Shown: positions 8,463 to 17,835, counted from the first letter of the stretch. The stretch is DNA of 64,000 nucleotides from Rhizobium sp. Root1203 (GCF_001424945.1 NZ_LMCW01000034.1:27324-91323); one strand, 5' to 3'. Program-made: numbers and translations. Notes: generated by a model from the letters alone, not told the origin.

Positions 8463-9617
8463 CTAGTAAGCCGGCGTGCCGCTACCCGATGCGGTCGCGG
8501 CACCGGCAATACCGGCCCTCAATGCCTGGCACGCGGCCACCATCTCACGCTCGCGCAGAAGCGCCCCGCCGATCAGATAGATCACGTGGTCTCCGTAGGC
8601 GCGCTGCATGTCCGGTATTCGCTCGAATGTCATGCCGCCTCCCGGAGCAGGAAAGATCGGCTTCGGTCCGCCGAGATCTTCCGTGCAACCTTGGAGGATC
8701 GAGAGGCATTCCTCGCGTGAGAACCCGAACCTGCCACCGAAATTCGGAAAAACCACGGCATCCACTCCCATCAACCGCTGCAGCGTGCCGAAGAAGAAGC
8801 GGTGTGAGAAGCCGGTCGTGGGCGTGATGATGTTGGCCCCGGCAAACGTTGGGTGGGAGACGACAGGCAAGCCGAAATCGGGATCCGCGGCAAGGCTGCG
8901 CGACACGTCGAAGCCAACCAGAGAGGGCGCCAGCATGACGGCGCCCGCCCCGGCTTCCCTTGCCATGAAGGCTCTCTCGAAGATCTGCGAAGCCGAGCCG
9001 GTAATGTTCGGCACGTAGGCGCATCGATAGCCGGTTTTGTCGTTTGCCTCTTCGACGGCTGCCACACAGGCTGCAAGTCGCTCTGCGTAGGGCGACGTTG
9101 GCTGGTCGACCAGGCCGTGATCGTCCTTGATCAGATGCATGCCGCCGAGCGCGAACTTGTGGGCGAGATTGGCAAGCTCGCCTGTCGACAGACCGACCGG
9201 CTTGATCGCCGACATGATGAGCGGTCCGGAGGAAATTCCGGTTCGAGCCCGCAATCCCGCTGCACCAAAGCGTGGCCCGGGGCAAAGTGCGCGCAAGCCG
9301 TCGGACAGCTGGATCGCCTCGACACGCGTGCCCGTCTTGATCGAAGAGTTGCCGAACACGATGTTTAGCAGCTGCAGGAAATCGCCGCCAACATCGTCTT
9401 CGCTGTAGGAGATGTCTGCCAGGAATCCGCCGCGCTCGTCGCTGCCAGGCAGAAGAGCTTCGAGCCTGCCGAGGATTTCGTCCTCGACATAGCCCACAGG
9501 GACGATATCGCGGGGGATTTCGACCGTCTGCTCGACGCAGATGTCCAACGCCCGCGCGTACGCTTCTCGTTCATCGGCAGCGGCCAGCCAATAGGCGACT
9601 GAAAATCGCTGTGCCAT
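8463..9617 (-). CDS. RuBisCO-like protein (form IV large-subunit homologue)
   Basis: A 384-residue homologue of the RuBisCO large subunit. The core resembles RuBisCO in SAIKPVGLSTGELANLAHKF followed by GGMHLIKDDHG: K139 and the carbamylated-lysine region (K164-D-D) are kept. The metal ligand equivalent to E204 is His167, the second active-site Lys (K177 equivalent) is Val, the loop-6 Lys is absent (VVFPNFGGRFGF), and the Ser379 region is PAPGGGMT. It should therefore not fix CO2. Known RuBisCO-like proteins act as isomerases or enolases on 5-methylthioribulose-1-phosphate derivatives, or on apiose-derived acids. It is the last gene of the operon with mtnK and mtnA, and its ATG shares one base with the preceding stop codon. 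Isomerisation of a substituted ribulose phosphate is the best guess. Confidence 0.88.
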   Translation of the reverse strand: MAQRFSVAYWLAAADEREAYARALDICVEQTVEIPRDIVPVGYVEDEILGRLEALLPGSDERGGFLADISYSEDDVGGDFLQLLNIVFGNSSIKTGTRVEAIQLSDGLRALCPGPRFGAAGLRARTGISSGPLIMSAIKPVGLSTGELANLAHKFALGGMHLIKDDHGLVDQPTSPYAERLAACVAAVEEANDKTGYRCAYVPNITGSASQIFERAFMAREAGAGAVMLAPSLVGFDVSRSLAADPDFGLPVVSHPTFAGANIITPTTGFSHRFFFGTLQRLMGVDAVVFPNFGGRFGFSREECLSILQGCTEDLGGPKPIFPAPGGGMTFERIPDMQRAYGDHVIYLIGGALLREREMVAACQALRAGIAGAATASGSGTPAY

Positions 9618-10618
9618 CAGAGTGCTTCTGCTTTCTGCGCCGAATGCACCGTGTCAAGGCGCACGGCCTCCAGTTCGGCGTCGGCGATGTCGAGGTCTCG
9701 GTCGAGCAACTTGCCGATCGCGCGCACCAGCGCCCCGGCATCAAGCGCATACTTCTTCATGAGATACGCCTTCGATGCGCCGTGGGCGAAGGTGTCCTCC
9801 AGCCCCAGTCTGCGAAGGCGGATGCCGAGCCCTTCCTCCGCAAGGATCTCGGCGACCAGCGAACCGAGCCCGCCATTGATCGTATGGTTCTCCAGCGTCA
9901 CCACGCCTTTCTTGCCGCGCGCCGCCGCGACAAGGCCGTTGCGATCGAAAGGCTTCAACGTCGAGGCATGCAGGTGGTGAATGCCGATCCCACGATCCCC
10001 CAGGGGACCCGCAGCCCGCAGCGCCTCTTCCGTGCAGACCCCTGAGGTAACCACAAGGATATCGTCTCCTTCGCTCAGCGTGCGCAGCCGATTGAATTCG
10101 AACGGCGTCGAAAACAGCCGCGGCACCTCGCCACGCAAGACCCGGACATAGACAGGCCCATCGATGCTGTCGGCTACATCCAGCACGCTTTCCACTTCGG
10201 TGGCATCGCCCGTTTCGAGCACCGTCATGTTCGGAATGGCACGCATGACGGAAATGTCTTCGATCGCCTGGTGGGTGATACCGCCAGGCGTGGTGATACC
10301 CGGCAGGAAACCCATCATCCTGACCTTGCGGTTGGAATAGGCGATGGAATTGATCAGCTGATCGTAGGGACGGCGATAAAGGAAGACGGAGAACGTATGG
10401 ATAAAGGGGCGATATCCCTGCATCGCAAGCCCCCCGGCAAAGGAAAGCATATTCTGCTCGGCCATTCCGAGCGACAGGAACTGATCAGGATAACGATCGC
10501 GAAAGCCGTCGACCTCGCATGATGACGTCAGATCGGCCGACAGGCACAAGACCTCCGGGCGCGCAGACGCGAATGTCTCGAACGCTCTGGCATAGGGGCG
10601 GTTGACGATTTCGACCAT
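9617..10618 (-). CDS. Transketolase-like, C-terminal half (pyrimidine-binding and C domains)
   Basis: A 333-residue protein equal to the second half of a transketolase or the beta chain of 2-oxoacid dehydrogenases. The catalytic glutamate motif LGMAEQNMLSFAGGLA is present near residues 50-65, followed by the pyrimidine-binding domain and a C-terminal domain (GIHHLHASTLKPFD, VVTLENHTINGGLGS). It needs the diphosphate-binding partner encoded just upstream (10621-11556), from which it is separated by two bases. The two would form a thiamine-diphosphate enzyme moving or cleaving a two-carbon unit from a ketose phosphate. Split transketolases are known in pentose routes such as apiose catabolism. 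The placement with mtnA, mtnK and a RuBisCO-like protein is unusual. Confidence 0.88.
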   Translation of the reverse strand: MVEIVNRPYARAFETFASARPEVLCLSADLTSSCEVDGFRDRYPDQFLSLGMAEQNMLSFAGGLAMQGYRPFIHTFSVFLYRRPYDQLINSIAYSNRKVRMMGFLPGITTPGGITHQAIEDISVMRAIPNMTVLETGDATEVESVLDVADSIDGPVYVRVLRGEVPRLFSTPFEFNRLRTLSEGDDILVVTSGVCTEEALRAAGPLGDRGIGIHHLHASTLKPFDRNGLVAAARGKKGVVTLENHTINGGLGSLVAEILAEEGLGIRLRRLGLEDTFAHGASKAYLMKKYALDAGALVRAIGKLLDRDLDIADAELEAVRLDTVHSAQKAEAL

Positions 10619-10620
10619 GC

Positions 10621-11556
10621 TCAGGCCCTCGCAATTTCTGCCGGTTCAACGCCGAGCTCGGCGCCGATGGCTGCCTGCATTTCCTGACGCTCATCGGCTG
10701 TTTTAAAACGGACATAGTGAAGGCGCGGAAAGCGCCTCTTCAGAAATGGCATGCCTTCGAAGGGCGACGTGTTGGCAAGGATGACCAGCGGCTTGCCGGC
10801 CTCCGCGCTACCGGCCGCGTTTCGGAATGCCTGCAGATCATGACCGTCGATCGAGCGGCAGGCGGCGCCAAAGGCAGCAACGCGGGCTGGCAGATCACCC
10901 AGATCGAGAACAGATGACATGGCGCCATCGCATTGCTGCCTGTTGACGTCGACGACGACGCGAATGTTGTCGATGGCGTGGAAGCGCATCGCCGCAAGGC
11001 ATTCCCAGGTCTGCCCCTCCTGGAACTCGCCGTCCGACATGTAGACCCAGACCTTGCCGGGTTCGCCGCGGCGTTTGCGTGCCCAGGCTATACCCGATGC
11101 CATGGACAGGCCCTGAGCGAGCGACCCCGTGGTCACTTCCATGCCCGGGCTGTGCTCGGCGCCGATCATTTCGACAGAACCGCCATCCCGGTTGAAGTGA
11201 TCCAGCGCATGTTCATCCATGCGCCCAACTTCGATCAGCGCAGAATAGATGACCAGTGCATAGTGAGCGGGAGAGACAATGAAACGGTCGTATTGTGGCC
11301 CAAACGGGCCGTGATAGCCGGCACCGGTGAATGCGTCGGGATTGCTGGAAGACGGAACGCCAGCGAAGGGGAGCGGCACCTTCGGCAGCGTCGGCTCACC
11401 CAGATTGAGTGCCTCATTGTAGAGAAATGCCAGGCTTTCCGCGGCCGAGCAGGCCTGGCTCAAATAGCCTCCATTGTTGCGCATCGTATGAAGGAAGACA
11501 CGCTTGCGAATGCCGGCCGCGACATCCTCGGTACGTTGATTGTTCGGTATCGTCAT
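10621..11556 (-). CDS. Transketolase-like, N-terminal half (thiamine diphosphate-binding domain)
   Basis: A 311-residue first half of a transketolase. The thiamine diphosphate and metal motif is SDGEFQEGQTWE (174-185) ending with VDVN (N205). The expected glycine of GDGE is replaced by serine. SPAHYALVIYSALIEVG and GSLAQGLSMASGIA are typical of the family. The start at 11556 has GGAGAT upstream. It lies three bases after the mtnA stop and two bases before the C-terminal-half gene, so it is coupled to both. Substrate is unknown. Candidates are the ketose phosphates made by MtnA or by the RuBisCO-like protein of the same operon. Confidence 0.88.
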   Translation of the reverse strand: MTIPNNQRTEDVAAGIRKRVFLHTMRNNGGYLSQACSAAESLAFLYNEALNLGEPTLPKVPLPFAGVPSSSNPDAFTGAGYHGPFGPQYDRFIVSPAHYALVIYSALIEVGRMDEHALDHFNRDGGSVEMIGAEHSPGMEVTTGSLAQGLSMASGIAWARKRRGEPGKVWVYMSDGEFQEGQTWECLAAMRFHAIDNIRVVVDVNRQQCDGAMSSVLDLGDLPARVAAFGAACRSIDGHDLQAFRNAAGSAEAGKPLVILANTSPFEGMPFLKRRFPRLHYVRFKTADERQEMQAAIGAELGVEPAEIARA

Positions 11557-11559
11557 GGA

Positions 11560-12654
11560 TTATCTCCGCTCCGGAAAGAGCGCTTGCAGGCCCGCGGGCG
11601 AGGCTTCTGCAATGCCGCGCTCTGTAATGAGACCCGTGATCAGGCGCGCAGGCGTCACGTCGAACGCTGGATTGGCGGCCGGGCTCCCCTCCGGGGAAAC
11701 GCGCACAGTCACGATCGCGCCGTCCGCGCCCCGGCCCTGCACGAACGTCACCTCGTCGCCACTGCGTTCCTCGATCGGAATGTCGCGTATGCCGTCGTGC
11801 ACGGTCCAGTCGATCGTCGGTGACGGAAGGGCGACATAGAAGGGGACGTTGTTGTCCCTGGCTGCAAGCGCCTTCAGGTAGGTGCCGATCTTGTTGCAGA
11901 CGTCTCCGTTCGCGGTCGTCCTGTCGGTGCCGACAATCACCATGTCGACGTCGCCATGCTGCATGAGGTGGCCGCCGGCGTTGTCGACGATCAGCGTATG
12001 GGGAACGCCGTGGCCGTTCAGCTCCCATGCGGTAAGCTGTGCTCCCTGGTTGCGCGGCCGTGTCTCGTCGACATAGACATGCACGGCAATGCCCTCTTCC
12101 GCCGCAAGATAAATAGGCGCGGTCGCCGTGCCGTAGTCGACGGTGGCAAGCCAGCCGGCATTGCAATGGGTAAGGATATTGACCGGCTCCCCCGGCTTCT
12201 TGCCGGCGGCAATTTCCCGGATGATTGCAAGCCCGTTCATGCCGATGCTGCGGTTCAGCTCTACATCTTCTTCTGCAATCTCGGCCGCGCGCTTGTAGGC
12301 AGCTTCGGCACGTTCGCCGTCCGGAAGCTCGCGAAGGAGACCGCGCATTGCATCCAGCGCCCAGCGCAGGTTGATTGCCGTCGGCCGCGTCTCATGAAGT
12401 TTCTCCCATACGGCGTCAAGGGATGCATCGCTGCTGTCTGCCGCCATGGCGAGCGCGACGCCATAGGCCGCCGTCACGCCGATCAGCGGTGCACCACGGA
12501 CCCACATGTCGCGAATGGCGACGGCCACGTCTTCGACTGTCCTCAGAGTCACGATACGAAACTCATGCGGCAGCCACCGCTGGTCGATGATATCGACGGA
12601 TGCGCTGTCTTCATTCAGCCAGATGGTGTGGTAGTGATGCGCTCCGACTTTCAA
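11560..12654 (-). CDS. mtnA: S-methyl-5-thioribose-1-phosphate isomerase
   Basis: A 364-residue aldose-ketose isomerase of the MtnA/eIF2B-like family that converts 5-methylthioribose-1-phosphate to 5-methylthioribulose-1-phosphate. The catalytic pair is visible: Cys164 in THCNAGWLAT and Asp244 in VGTDRTTANGD, with RGAPLIGVTAAYG near the N-terminus. The start is a TTG at 12654, overlapping the mtnK stop as TTGA with AAGGAG upstream. A much longer frame to 12981 is only overlap with mtnK. Homologues also accept 5-deoxyribose-1-phosphate. It belongs to a five-gene operon with kinase, split transketolase and RuBisCO-like protein, without the usual mtnB/C/D enzymes nearby. Confidence 0.92.
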   Translation of the reverse strand: MKVGAHHYHTIWLNEDSASVDIIDQRWLPHEFRIVTLRTVEDVAVAIRDMWVRGAPLIGVTAAYGVALAMAADSSDASLDAVWEKLHETRPTAINLRWALDAMRGLLRELPDGERAEAAYKRAAEIAEEDVELNRSIGMNGLAIIREIAAGKKPGEPVNILTHCNAGWLATVDYGTATAPIYLAAEEGIAVHVYVDETRPRNQGAQLTAWELNGHGVPHTLIVDNAGGHLMQHGDVDMVIVGTDRTTANGDVCNKIGTYLKALAARDNNVPFYVALPSPTIDWTVHDGIRDIPIEERSGDEVTFVQGRGADGAIVTVRVSPEGSPAANPAFDVTPARLITGLITERGIAEASPAGLQALFPERR

Positions 12655-13922
12655 CTGACTGTCTCCTTCTCGAGCAGTTTGGCCAGGGAGTTGATTTCTG
12701 CGAGGCCGTGGATATGCCGGCGATTGACGACGAGGTGGCGACCGAGCTTCAGCGCATTCGTCTCGCAGCGGGCACGCAGGTCCAAATCCGCGATGGTTTC
12801 GAAATCGGCATTGTGGGCAAGGCCGAGGATACGGCGGTGGATCTCGACTCCGGCAAAGCCCAGCATATCTGTCCAGATGTCGTGCAGGACATGATCGAGG
12901 GCCTGTTCGGCACCCAGCGGATCGCCGCGATCTTCGAACAAGGAGCGCTGGTAGAGGATGCCGTTGCGTTCGCAACGCCAAAGTTGGGAGAATTCCTCGC
13001 AGAAGGTCGTCCAGATCTCGACAACGACCGCAAGCAGGTAGTCCCGCATGCCCTGGCGGCTTCCTTGCGCCTCGTGACCACTCTGGGAAAAGTAGCTCAT
13101 CCAGAAGTTGGCGATCATCATGCCGACATCAAAGGCGATCGGGCCGTAGAAAGCAAACTCGGGGTCGATGACGCGCGTTTCATCCGCCGTCACCATTACG
13201 GACCCCGTATGGAGATCGCCATGCAGCAACGTCTCGGCTTTGGAAGTAAAAGTGTGCTTGAGCTTCTGCGCCTCAACCTTCAGATCGCGGTCGGCCCTCA
13301 GTTGGGCGACTGTGCCGTCAAGCTGGGGCGAGGTGTGACGATTGAGCGGTGCTTCGAAATAGGGATCGGAAAAGACGAGGTTCTCCGTAATGTCGCAGAG
13401 TTCGACGTTGTCGGAAAAAAGGGCCAGATCCTCCTTGCGTCTGCGCGCAGTCATAGCAAGGTCCGAGCCGCGGAAGAGCGTGCGCGCGGCAAATCGGCCA
13501 AGGTCGCGACCGATCCTCGGCAACTGCCGTCCTTCGATCAGGGCACGCCTCAATATGACGTGCGGTGACAAGAACTCCATGACGATAATGGCCTGCTCGG
13601 CGTCGAAATGAAATATCTGCGGCACCGTACCGGGATCGCGCTCCGACTGGCGCATCAGGGCGTGATATTCGAAGAACGAGCGCTTGAGCGGCAGTGGCCA
13701 GCTCTCTCCGACGAGACGAACATAGGGCAGCGCCTGTTTGACGATGGCCTTTCCTTGCTCACCCTCGACGATAAAGACCAGGTTGAGATTGCCGTCGCCA
13801 ACCTCTTTCACGCGCCAGGAATTGTTGTTTGCGCCAAGTCTTTCTTTAAGTCCCGGCAGGGCGCCCAGCCGCTGCGGCAGCGTTTCGGGGCATAGCGCCA
13901 CGAACGGTTTCGTATCCGTCAT
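12651..13922 (-). CDS. mtnK: S-methyl-5-thioribose kinase
   Basis: A 423-residue kinase of the choline-kinase-like (APH) fold. Visible are GNLNLVFIVEG with the following Lys62 (ATP site), the catalytic loop LLHGDLHTGSVM (residues 233-243) and the metal motif DPEFAFYGPIAFDVG, the pattern typical of MtnK. It phosphorylates 5-methylthioribose at C1 using ATP. The start at 13922 follows GGGAGG. The in-frame extension to 14012 is unlikely. It is the first gene of the minus-strand operon and diverges from the ABC importer at 14115, with a palindrome between them. A kinase instead of a nucleoside phosphorylase suggests that the free pentose, not MTA, is the substrate delivered by the importer. Confidence 0.9.
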   Translation of the reverse strand: MTDTKPFVALCPETLPQRLGALPGLKERLGANNNSWRVKEVGDGNLNLVFIVEGEQGKAIVKQALPYVRLVGESWPLPLKRSFFEYHALMRQSERDPGTVPQIFHFDAEQAIIVMEFLSPHVILRRALIEGRQLPRIGRDLGRFAARTLFRGSDLAMTARRRKEDLALFSDNVELCDITENLVFSDPYFEAPLNRHTSPQLDGTVAQLRADRDLKVEAQKLKHTFTSKAETLLHGDLHTGSVMVTADETRVIDPEFAFYGPIAFDVGMMIANFWMSYFSQSGHEAQGSRQGMRDYLLAVVVEIWTTFCEEFSQLWRCERNGILYQRSLFEDRGDPLGAEQALDHVLHDIWTDMLGFAGVEIHRRILGLAHNADFETIADLDLRARCETNALKLGRHLVVNRRHIHGLAEINSLAKLLEKETVS

Positions 13923-14049
13923 TTCTTCCTCCCGGATCGCTTTTGCGCGGGTTCGTGTTCCCCCGGGCGCGGCCGACTTTCCTTCCTCTTCGGTAAGTCG
14001 GCGATCTCCCAATCAACGATCATGATGTCATTTGATAGGGACCACTTTG

Positions 14050-14076
14050 TCAAATGTCAACGCACTTGACATTTGA
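14050..14076. promoter_or_regulatory. Palindromic operator between mtnK and the importer operon
   Basis: TCAAATGTCAA (14050-14060) and its exact reverse complement TTGACATTTGA (14066-14076) are separated by five bases. The site lies between the divergent mtnK and ABC genes. The block TGTCAAATGTCAA matches 11 of 13 bases of a stretch ahead of the SorC gene (21074-21086), so SorC is the likely ligand. Confidence 0.65.
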
Positions 14077-14114
14077 TGAGATCCCGTCCTAGCATCGTGG
14101 TCGGGAGGATGGAG

Positions 14115-15629
14115 ATGAACGAAGAACCTGTGTTCCGCGTCGAAGGGCTGCGGAAGTCGTTTGGTCGCATCCAGGTGCTGGGCGGCATCGACCTTTCGCT
14201 GCGCGCCGGCTCTGTTACTGCCCTTATGGGCGCAAATGGCGCCGGCAAGTCGACGCTCGTGCGTATTGTCAGCGGTGTCTATGCGCGCGATGCCGGTCAT
14301 ATCTCGCTCGCAGGCAAGGATTTCTTTCCAACCTCGCCAGCCGAAGCCATTCGCGCCGGTGTCGTCACCGTTCACCAGAATATAAACGACGGGGTGGTTG
14401 CAGATCTTGACGTTGCAACCAACCTGACGCTCGACCGGTTGAATGGCCGCGCCGCCCGCTGGTTCTTCAATCCGAGGCGTGTGCGGCGCGAGGCGAAGGC
14501 CGTCGCCGACCGTATGGGGCTTTCGATCGATCTCAATGCGAGCATCGCCGGTCTCTCCCTGGCAGACCGGCAGATGGTGGCCATCGCCCGCGCCATGGCC
14601 CATGAACCGAAAGTGCTTATCCTCGACGAACCGACCTCTTCGCTGTCGAGTGTCGAAGCCGAGCGGCTCTTCCAGCTTGTCGATCGCCTGCGTGCCCGCG
14701 GCGTCGCCATCCTTTACATCTCACACCGCATGTCGGATATCCGGCGCCTTGCAGACAGTATCGTCAGTCTGCGCGACGGGCGCATCACCGGCACCTTCAC
14801 AGGCCCCGAACTGGACTACGAGGGCGCCGTCAACGCCATGCTCGGCAAGACGATCAGCTATGGCGAGATCAACGTCCGCGAAGGTGGCTCCGCGATCCTT
14901 CGCGCAGAGAAACTACAGCTCGCCGCCGGTACGCGACCTTTCTCCTTTGTGCTTCGCGAAGGAGAGGTCGTCGCAATCACTGGCCTCGTTGGTGTCGGCA
15001 AGACTGCTCTTGCCGAGACGCTTTTCGGCGCCAGACACCCGGTTTCAGGTCACATGTCCCTCGACGGCAGGCCGTATCGGCCACGCACACCGCAGCAGGC
15101 GATCGACGAGGGCGGTGTTTTCCTCGTTGCCAAGGATCGCACGGACAGTGGCATCGTTCCCGATTTCAACATCTATGAGAACATCAGTTTGCCGTTCCTG
15201 AGACGGCTTGCCCGTCTCGGTGGCGTTTCAAGCCGAGGCTCGGAGCGCGGTGAGGCGAGACGACAAATTTCGGCGCTTGGTATCGTCTGCCGGTCAGAGC
15301 GCGACGAGATGCACACATTGTCCGGTGGCAATCAGCAGAAGGTGATGGTGGCCCGCTGGCTGAGCCAGCCCTGCCGCCTGCTGATTCTCGACGAGCCGTT
15401 CCAGGGTGTCGACATCGCCGCGCGCCGCGACATCGCCGCCAAGCTGCGCGCCTCAGCAGAGGGACGCGCCACCGTCGTCTTCCTGACCGAACTCGACGAA
15501 GCCTTCGAAATCGCCGACCGCATCCTGGTGATGTCGGAACAGACGCTGGTTGGCGAGCATCGCAACGCGGATATCGACGTCAACAAGCTTCTGGCCGAGA
15601 TCGCCGGCCAGCATGAAATGGTGAATTGA
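14115..15629 (+). CDS. Sugar ABC transporter ATPase (RbsA type, two ABC domains)
   Basis: A 504-residue protein with two tandem nucleotide-binding domains, as in RbsA/MglA. The first has Walker A GANGAGKST (39-47), signature LSLADRQ and Walker B VLILDEPTSSLS. The second has a degenerate Walker A (GLVGVGKTAL), signature LSGGNQQK and Walker B LLILDEPFQGVD. ATG 14115 is chosen because GGGAGG lies six bases before it. Earlier in-frame ATGs overlap the ribosome site or the operator. It is the first gene of the importer operon, directly followed by the permease. It powers uptake, most plausibly of the pentose used by the divergent mtnK-mtnA operon. Confidence 0.92.
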   Translation: MNEEPVFRVEGLRKSFGRIQVLGGIDLSLRAGSVTALMGANGAGKSTLVRIVSGVYARDAGHISLAGKDFFPTSPAEAIRAGVVTVHQNINDGVVADLDVATNLTLDRLNGRAARWFFNPRRVRREAKAVADRMGLSIDLNASIAGLSLADRQMVAIARAMAHEPKVLILDEPTSSLSSVEAERLFQLVDRLRARGVAILYISHRMSDIRRLADSIVSLRDGRITGTFTGPELDYEGAVNAMLGKTISYGEINVREGGSAILRAEKLQLAAGTRPFSFVLREGEVVAITGLVGVGKTALAETLFGARHPVSGHMSLDGRPYRPRTPQQAIDEGGVFLVAKDRTDSGIVPDFNIYENISLPFLRRLARLGGVSSRGSERGEARRQISALGIVCRSERDEMHTLSGGNQQKVMVARWLSQPCRLLILDEPFQGVDIAARRDIAAKLRASAEGRATVVFLTELDEAFEIADRILVMSEQTLVGEHRNADIDVNKLLAEIAGQHEMVN

Positions 15630-16694
15630 ATGACTGATCACGACACGCCGATCGCCGCGGCGCAACCCGCAAAAATGGTTCCGCCGCAGGCGACGGCGGC
15701 AAGCATCCGCGAGCTCGCAATCCGCTACGGCTTTCTACTGCTGCTTGCGGGCATGCTTGTCTACTTCTCTATTGTCACGAGCGGATTTGCATCGCCGCAG
15801 AGCGCTGTCTTCATCCTGCAATCCGTTTCGATCACCGGCATTCTGGCGCTCGGTGTCACGGCAACCATGGTCGTCGGAGGGTTCGACCTTTCTATCGGCT
15901 CGGTTGCAACAACCGCGATGATGGCCTCTTCCTACATCATGGTCATCATGAACGGCGACGCGCTCACAGCCATCGCCGTATGCCTCCTGATTGGGGTGGC
16001 GATCGGGCTGATCAATGGTTTCCTTATCGTCTACATGCGCGTGCCGGACCTTCTGGCAACGCTCGGCATGATGTTTCTGCTTGTCGGGTTGCAGCGCATC
16101 CCGACCGAAGGCCGCTCGATCGCAACCGGGATGAGCATGCCGGACGGCAGCACCGCCACCGGCACCTTCAGCCCGGCCTTCCTGGCACTGGGACGGCACC
16201 GGTTCGATTTTGTGCTCCCTAATCTGCTGCCGGTCTCCGTCGTCGTGCTGATTGCACTCGCGGTGCTGATCTGGTTCTTTCTGGAATACACCCGCTTCGG
16301 CCGGATGATGTATGCCGTCGGGTCCAATGAACGGGCAGCTCAGCTGGCTGGTGCGCCGGTCAATGCCTACAAGATGTTTGCCTATGTCATCTCAGGTGTT
16401 TTCGCCTCCATCGGCGGGATCCTGCTCGCTGCACGTCTCGGCCGGGGCGACATCGCATCGGGCAACAATCTCCTGCTCGATGCGGTCGCTGCCGCGCTCA
16501 TCGGTTTCGCGGTGCTCGGCGTTGCCAGGCCGAACGCCTTCGGTACGGCTGTCGGCGCGCTTTTCGTCGGTGTTCTCCTGCAGGGCCTGACCATGATGAA
16601 CGCGCCTTACTACACGCAGGATTTCGTCAAGGGCGCGGTGCTGGTCATCGCGCTGGTCTTTACCTTTGCTCTATCGGGGAGAGGCAAACGATAG
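15630..16694 (+). CDS. Sugar ABC transporter permease (RbsC type)
   Basis: A 354-residue inner-membrane permease with about eight to ten hydrophobic segments and the RbsC hallmarks VVGGFDLSIGSVATTAMM, GLINGFLIVYMRVPDLLATLG and YAVGSNERAAQLAGAPV. Its ATG follows the ATPase stop codon immediately, so translation is coupled. The first 30 or so residues are polar and cytoplasmic. Together with 14115-15629 and 16757-17809 it forms a complete ribose-type importer. Confidence 0.93.
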   Translation: MTDHDTPIAAAQPAKMVPPQATAASIRELAIRYGFLLLLAGMLVYFSIVTSGFASPQSAVFILQSVSITGILALGVTATMVVGGFDLSIGSVATTAMMASSYIMVIMNGDALTAIAVCLLIGVAIGLINGFLIVYMRVPDLLATLGMMFLLVGLQRIPTEGRSIATGMSMPDGSTATGTFSPAFLALGRHRFDFVLPNLLPVSVVVLIALAVLIWFFLEYTRFGRMMYAVGSNERAAQLAGAPVNAYKMFAYVISGVFASIGGILLAARLGRGDIASGNNLLLDAVAAALIGFAVLGVARPNAFGTAVGALFVGVLLQGLTMMNAPYYTQDFVKGAVLVIALVFTFALSGRGKR

Positions 16695-16756
16695 GGCTGG
16701 GAGGCCCTTCGCGCATATGCATGAACAACAAACGATCAACTGTGGAGGAGACAGGA

Positions 16757-17809
16757 ATGAACATTACGCGCAGAACACTCGGTAAACTCACAATGGGCCT
16801 TATGGGAGCGACGGCCTTCTGCGGCATCTCCCTTGCTGCCGACATGCCTAAGCCCTTCGACAATCCCGGTCAGGTCAAGATCGCGCTGGTACGCTACCTG
16901 TCGACTGGCGATTTCTTCCAGTCCTATCTGTCCGGCGTCGAAGCACAGGCCAAGGCCCTTGGCGTAGACCTGCGGGTCCTGGACAGCCGTCAGGACGCGG
17001 CCTTGCAGGCCGATATGGTCGATCAGGCCATCGCGCTTAAGGTCGATGGCATTATCATCCAACACGGCCTGACGGAATCCATGAAGGAAGCGGCCAAGCG
17101 GGCAGTCGATGCCGGCATCAAGGTCGTCGCCTTCGACGTCAACGTCGAGAATCCGAAGATCCCTCAGATCGAGCAATCGGACCGCGATCTGGCACGCCTC
17201 GCGCTCGAACAGTCCATCAAGGACAACGGCGAAAGCTGGAAGGCGGGCTATGTCTACGTTGCCGGCATTGCGCCGCTGGATCGCCGCGACGAGACCTGGA
17301 AGGAATTCAAGACGAAGTATCCGGGCATCAAGGAAGCGGCAATGTTCGGCACGATGGACAACCCCATCGCAAACTCGGTTGCCAATCAGGCGCGTTCCGT
17401 CCTGTCGGCCAATCCCGACATCCAGGTGATGTTCGCACCCTATGACGAGTTCGCCAAGGGAGTGAAGATCGCGGTCGACGAAGCAGGGCTCTCCACGAGT
17501 GTGAAGATCTATTCGGCGGATATCTCGACGTCAGATATCGCTGCCATGCGCGAACCCGACAGCGCCTGGGCAGCGACTGCGGCGACCAATCCGGCCGTTG
17601 TCGGACAGGTCTCGGTCCGCGCCCTTGCGATGCTCCTTGCCGGCGAGGACCCTGGTCACAACGTCATCGTGCCTCCGACGCTGATCACCCAGCAACAGCT
17701 GAAGGATGCCGACATCAAGAACATGGAGGAACTCGGCTCCAAGCTGCCACAGTTCGCCCATGCCGACGTCGCTGTTCCGGCCTGGATGCCGACTCCGAAC
17801 AAGAAATAA
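16757..17809 (+). CDS. Periplasmic sugar-binding protein (RbsB-like) of the importer
   Basis: A 350-residue binding protein. The start at 16757 has GGAGGAG upstream; the longer frame from 16721 does not. The N-terminus MNITRRTLGKLTMGLMGATAFCGISLAA has a twin-arginine pair before the hydrophobic core, so export may use Tat, though Sec is possible. The mature domain has periplasmic-binding-protein-1 features (KIALVRYLSTGDFFQSYLSG, ALKVDGIIIQHG, VVAFDVN). It is the last gene of the importer operon and is followed by a clear terminator. Given its neighbours, 5-methylthioribose, 5-deoxyribose or a related pentose is a reasonable candidate ligand, but nothing in the sequence proves it. Confidence 0.9.
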   Translation: MNITRRTLGKLTMGLMGATAFCGISLAADMPKPFDNPGQVKIALVRYLSTGDFFQSYLSGVEAQAKALGVDLRVLDSRQDAALQADMVDQAIALKVDGIIIQHGLTESMKEAAKRAVDAGIKVVAFDVNVENPKIPQIEQSDRDLARLALEQSIKDNGESWKAGYVYVAGIAPLDRRDETWKEFKTKYPGIKEAAMFGTMDNPIANSVANQARSVLSANPDIQVMFAPYDEFAKGVKIAVDEAGLSTSVKIYSADISTSDIAAMREPDSAWAATAATNPAVVGQVSVRALAMLLAGEDPGHNVIVPPTLITQQQLKDADIKNMEELGSKLPQFAHADVAVPAWMPTPNKK

Positions 17810-17835
17810 TCCCTAGGTCTTCCGAAGAAAAATCG

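Noticed and set aside
8463..9617. Functional RuBisCO (carbon fixation)
   Set aside because: Key catalytic residues are replaced, no small subunit or phosphoribulokinase is nearby, and the context is pentose salvage.
12655..12981. N-terminal extension of mtnA of 109 residues
   Set aside because: It lies entirely inside mtnK in another frame; a TTG with a good ribosome site at 12654 gives the normal MtnA length and active-site numbering.
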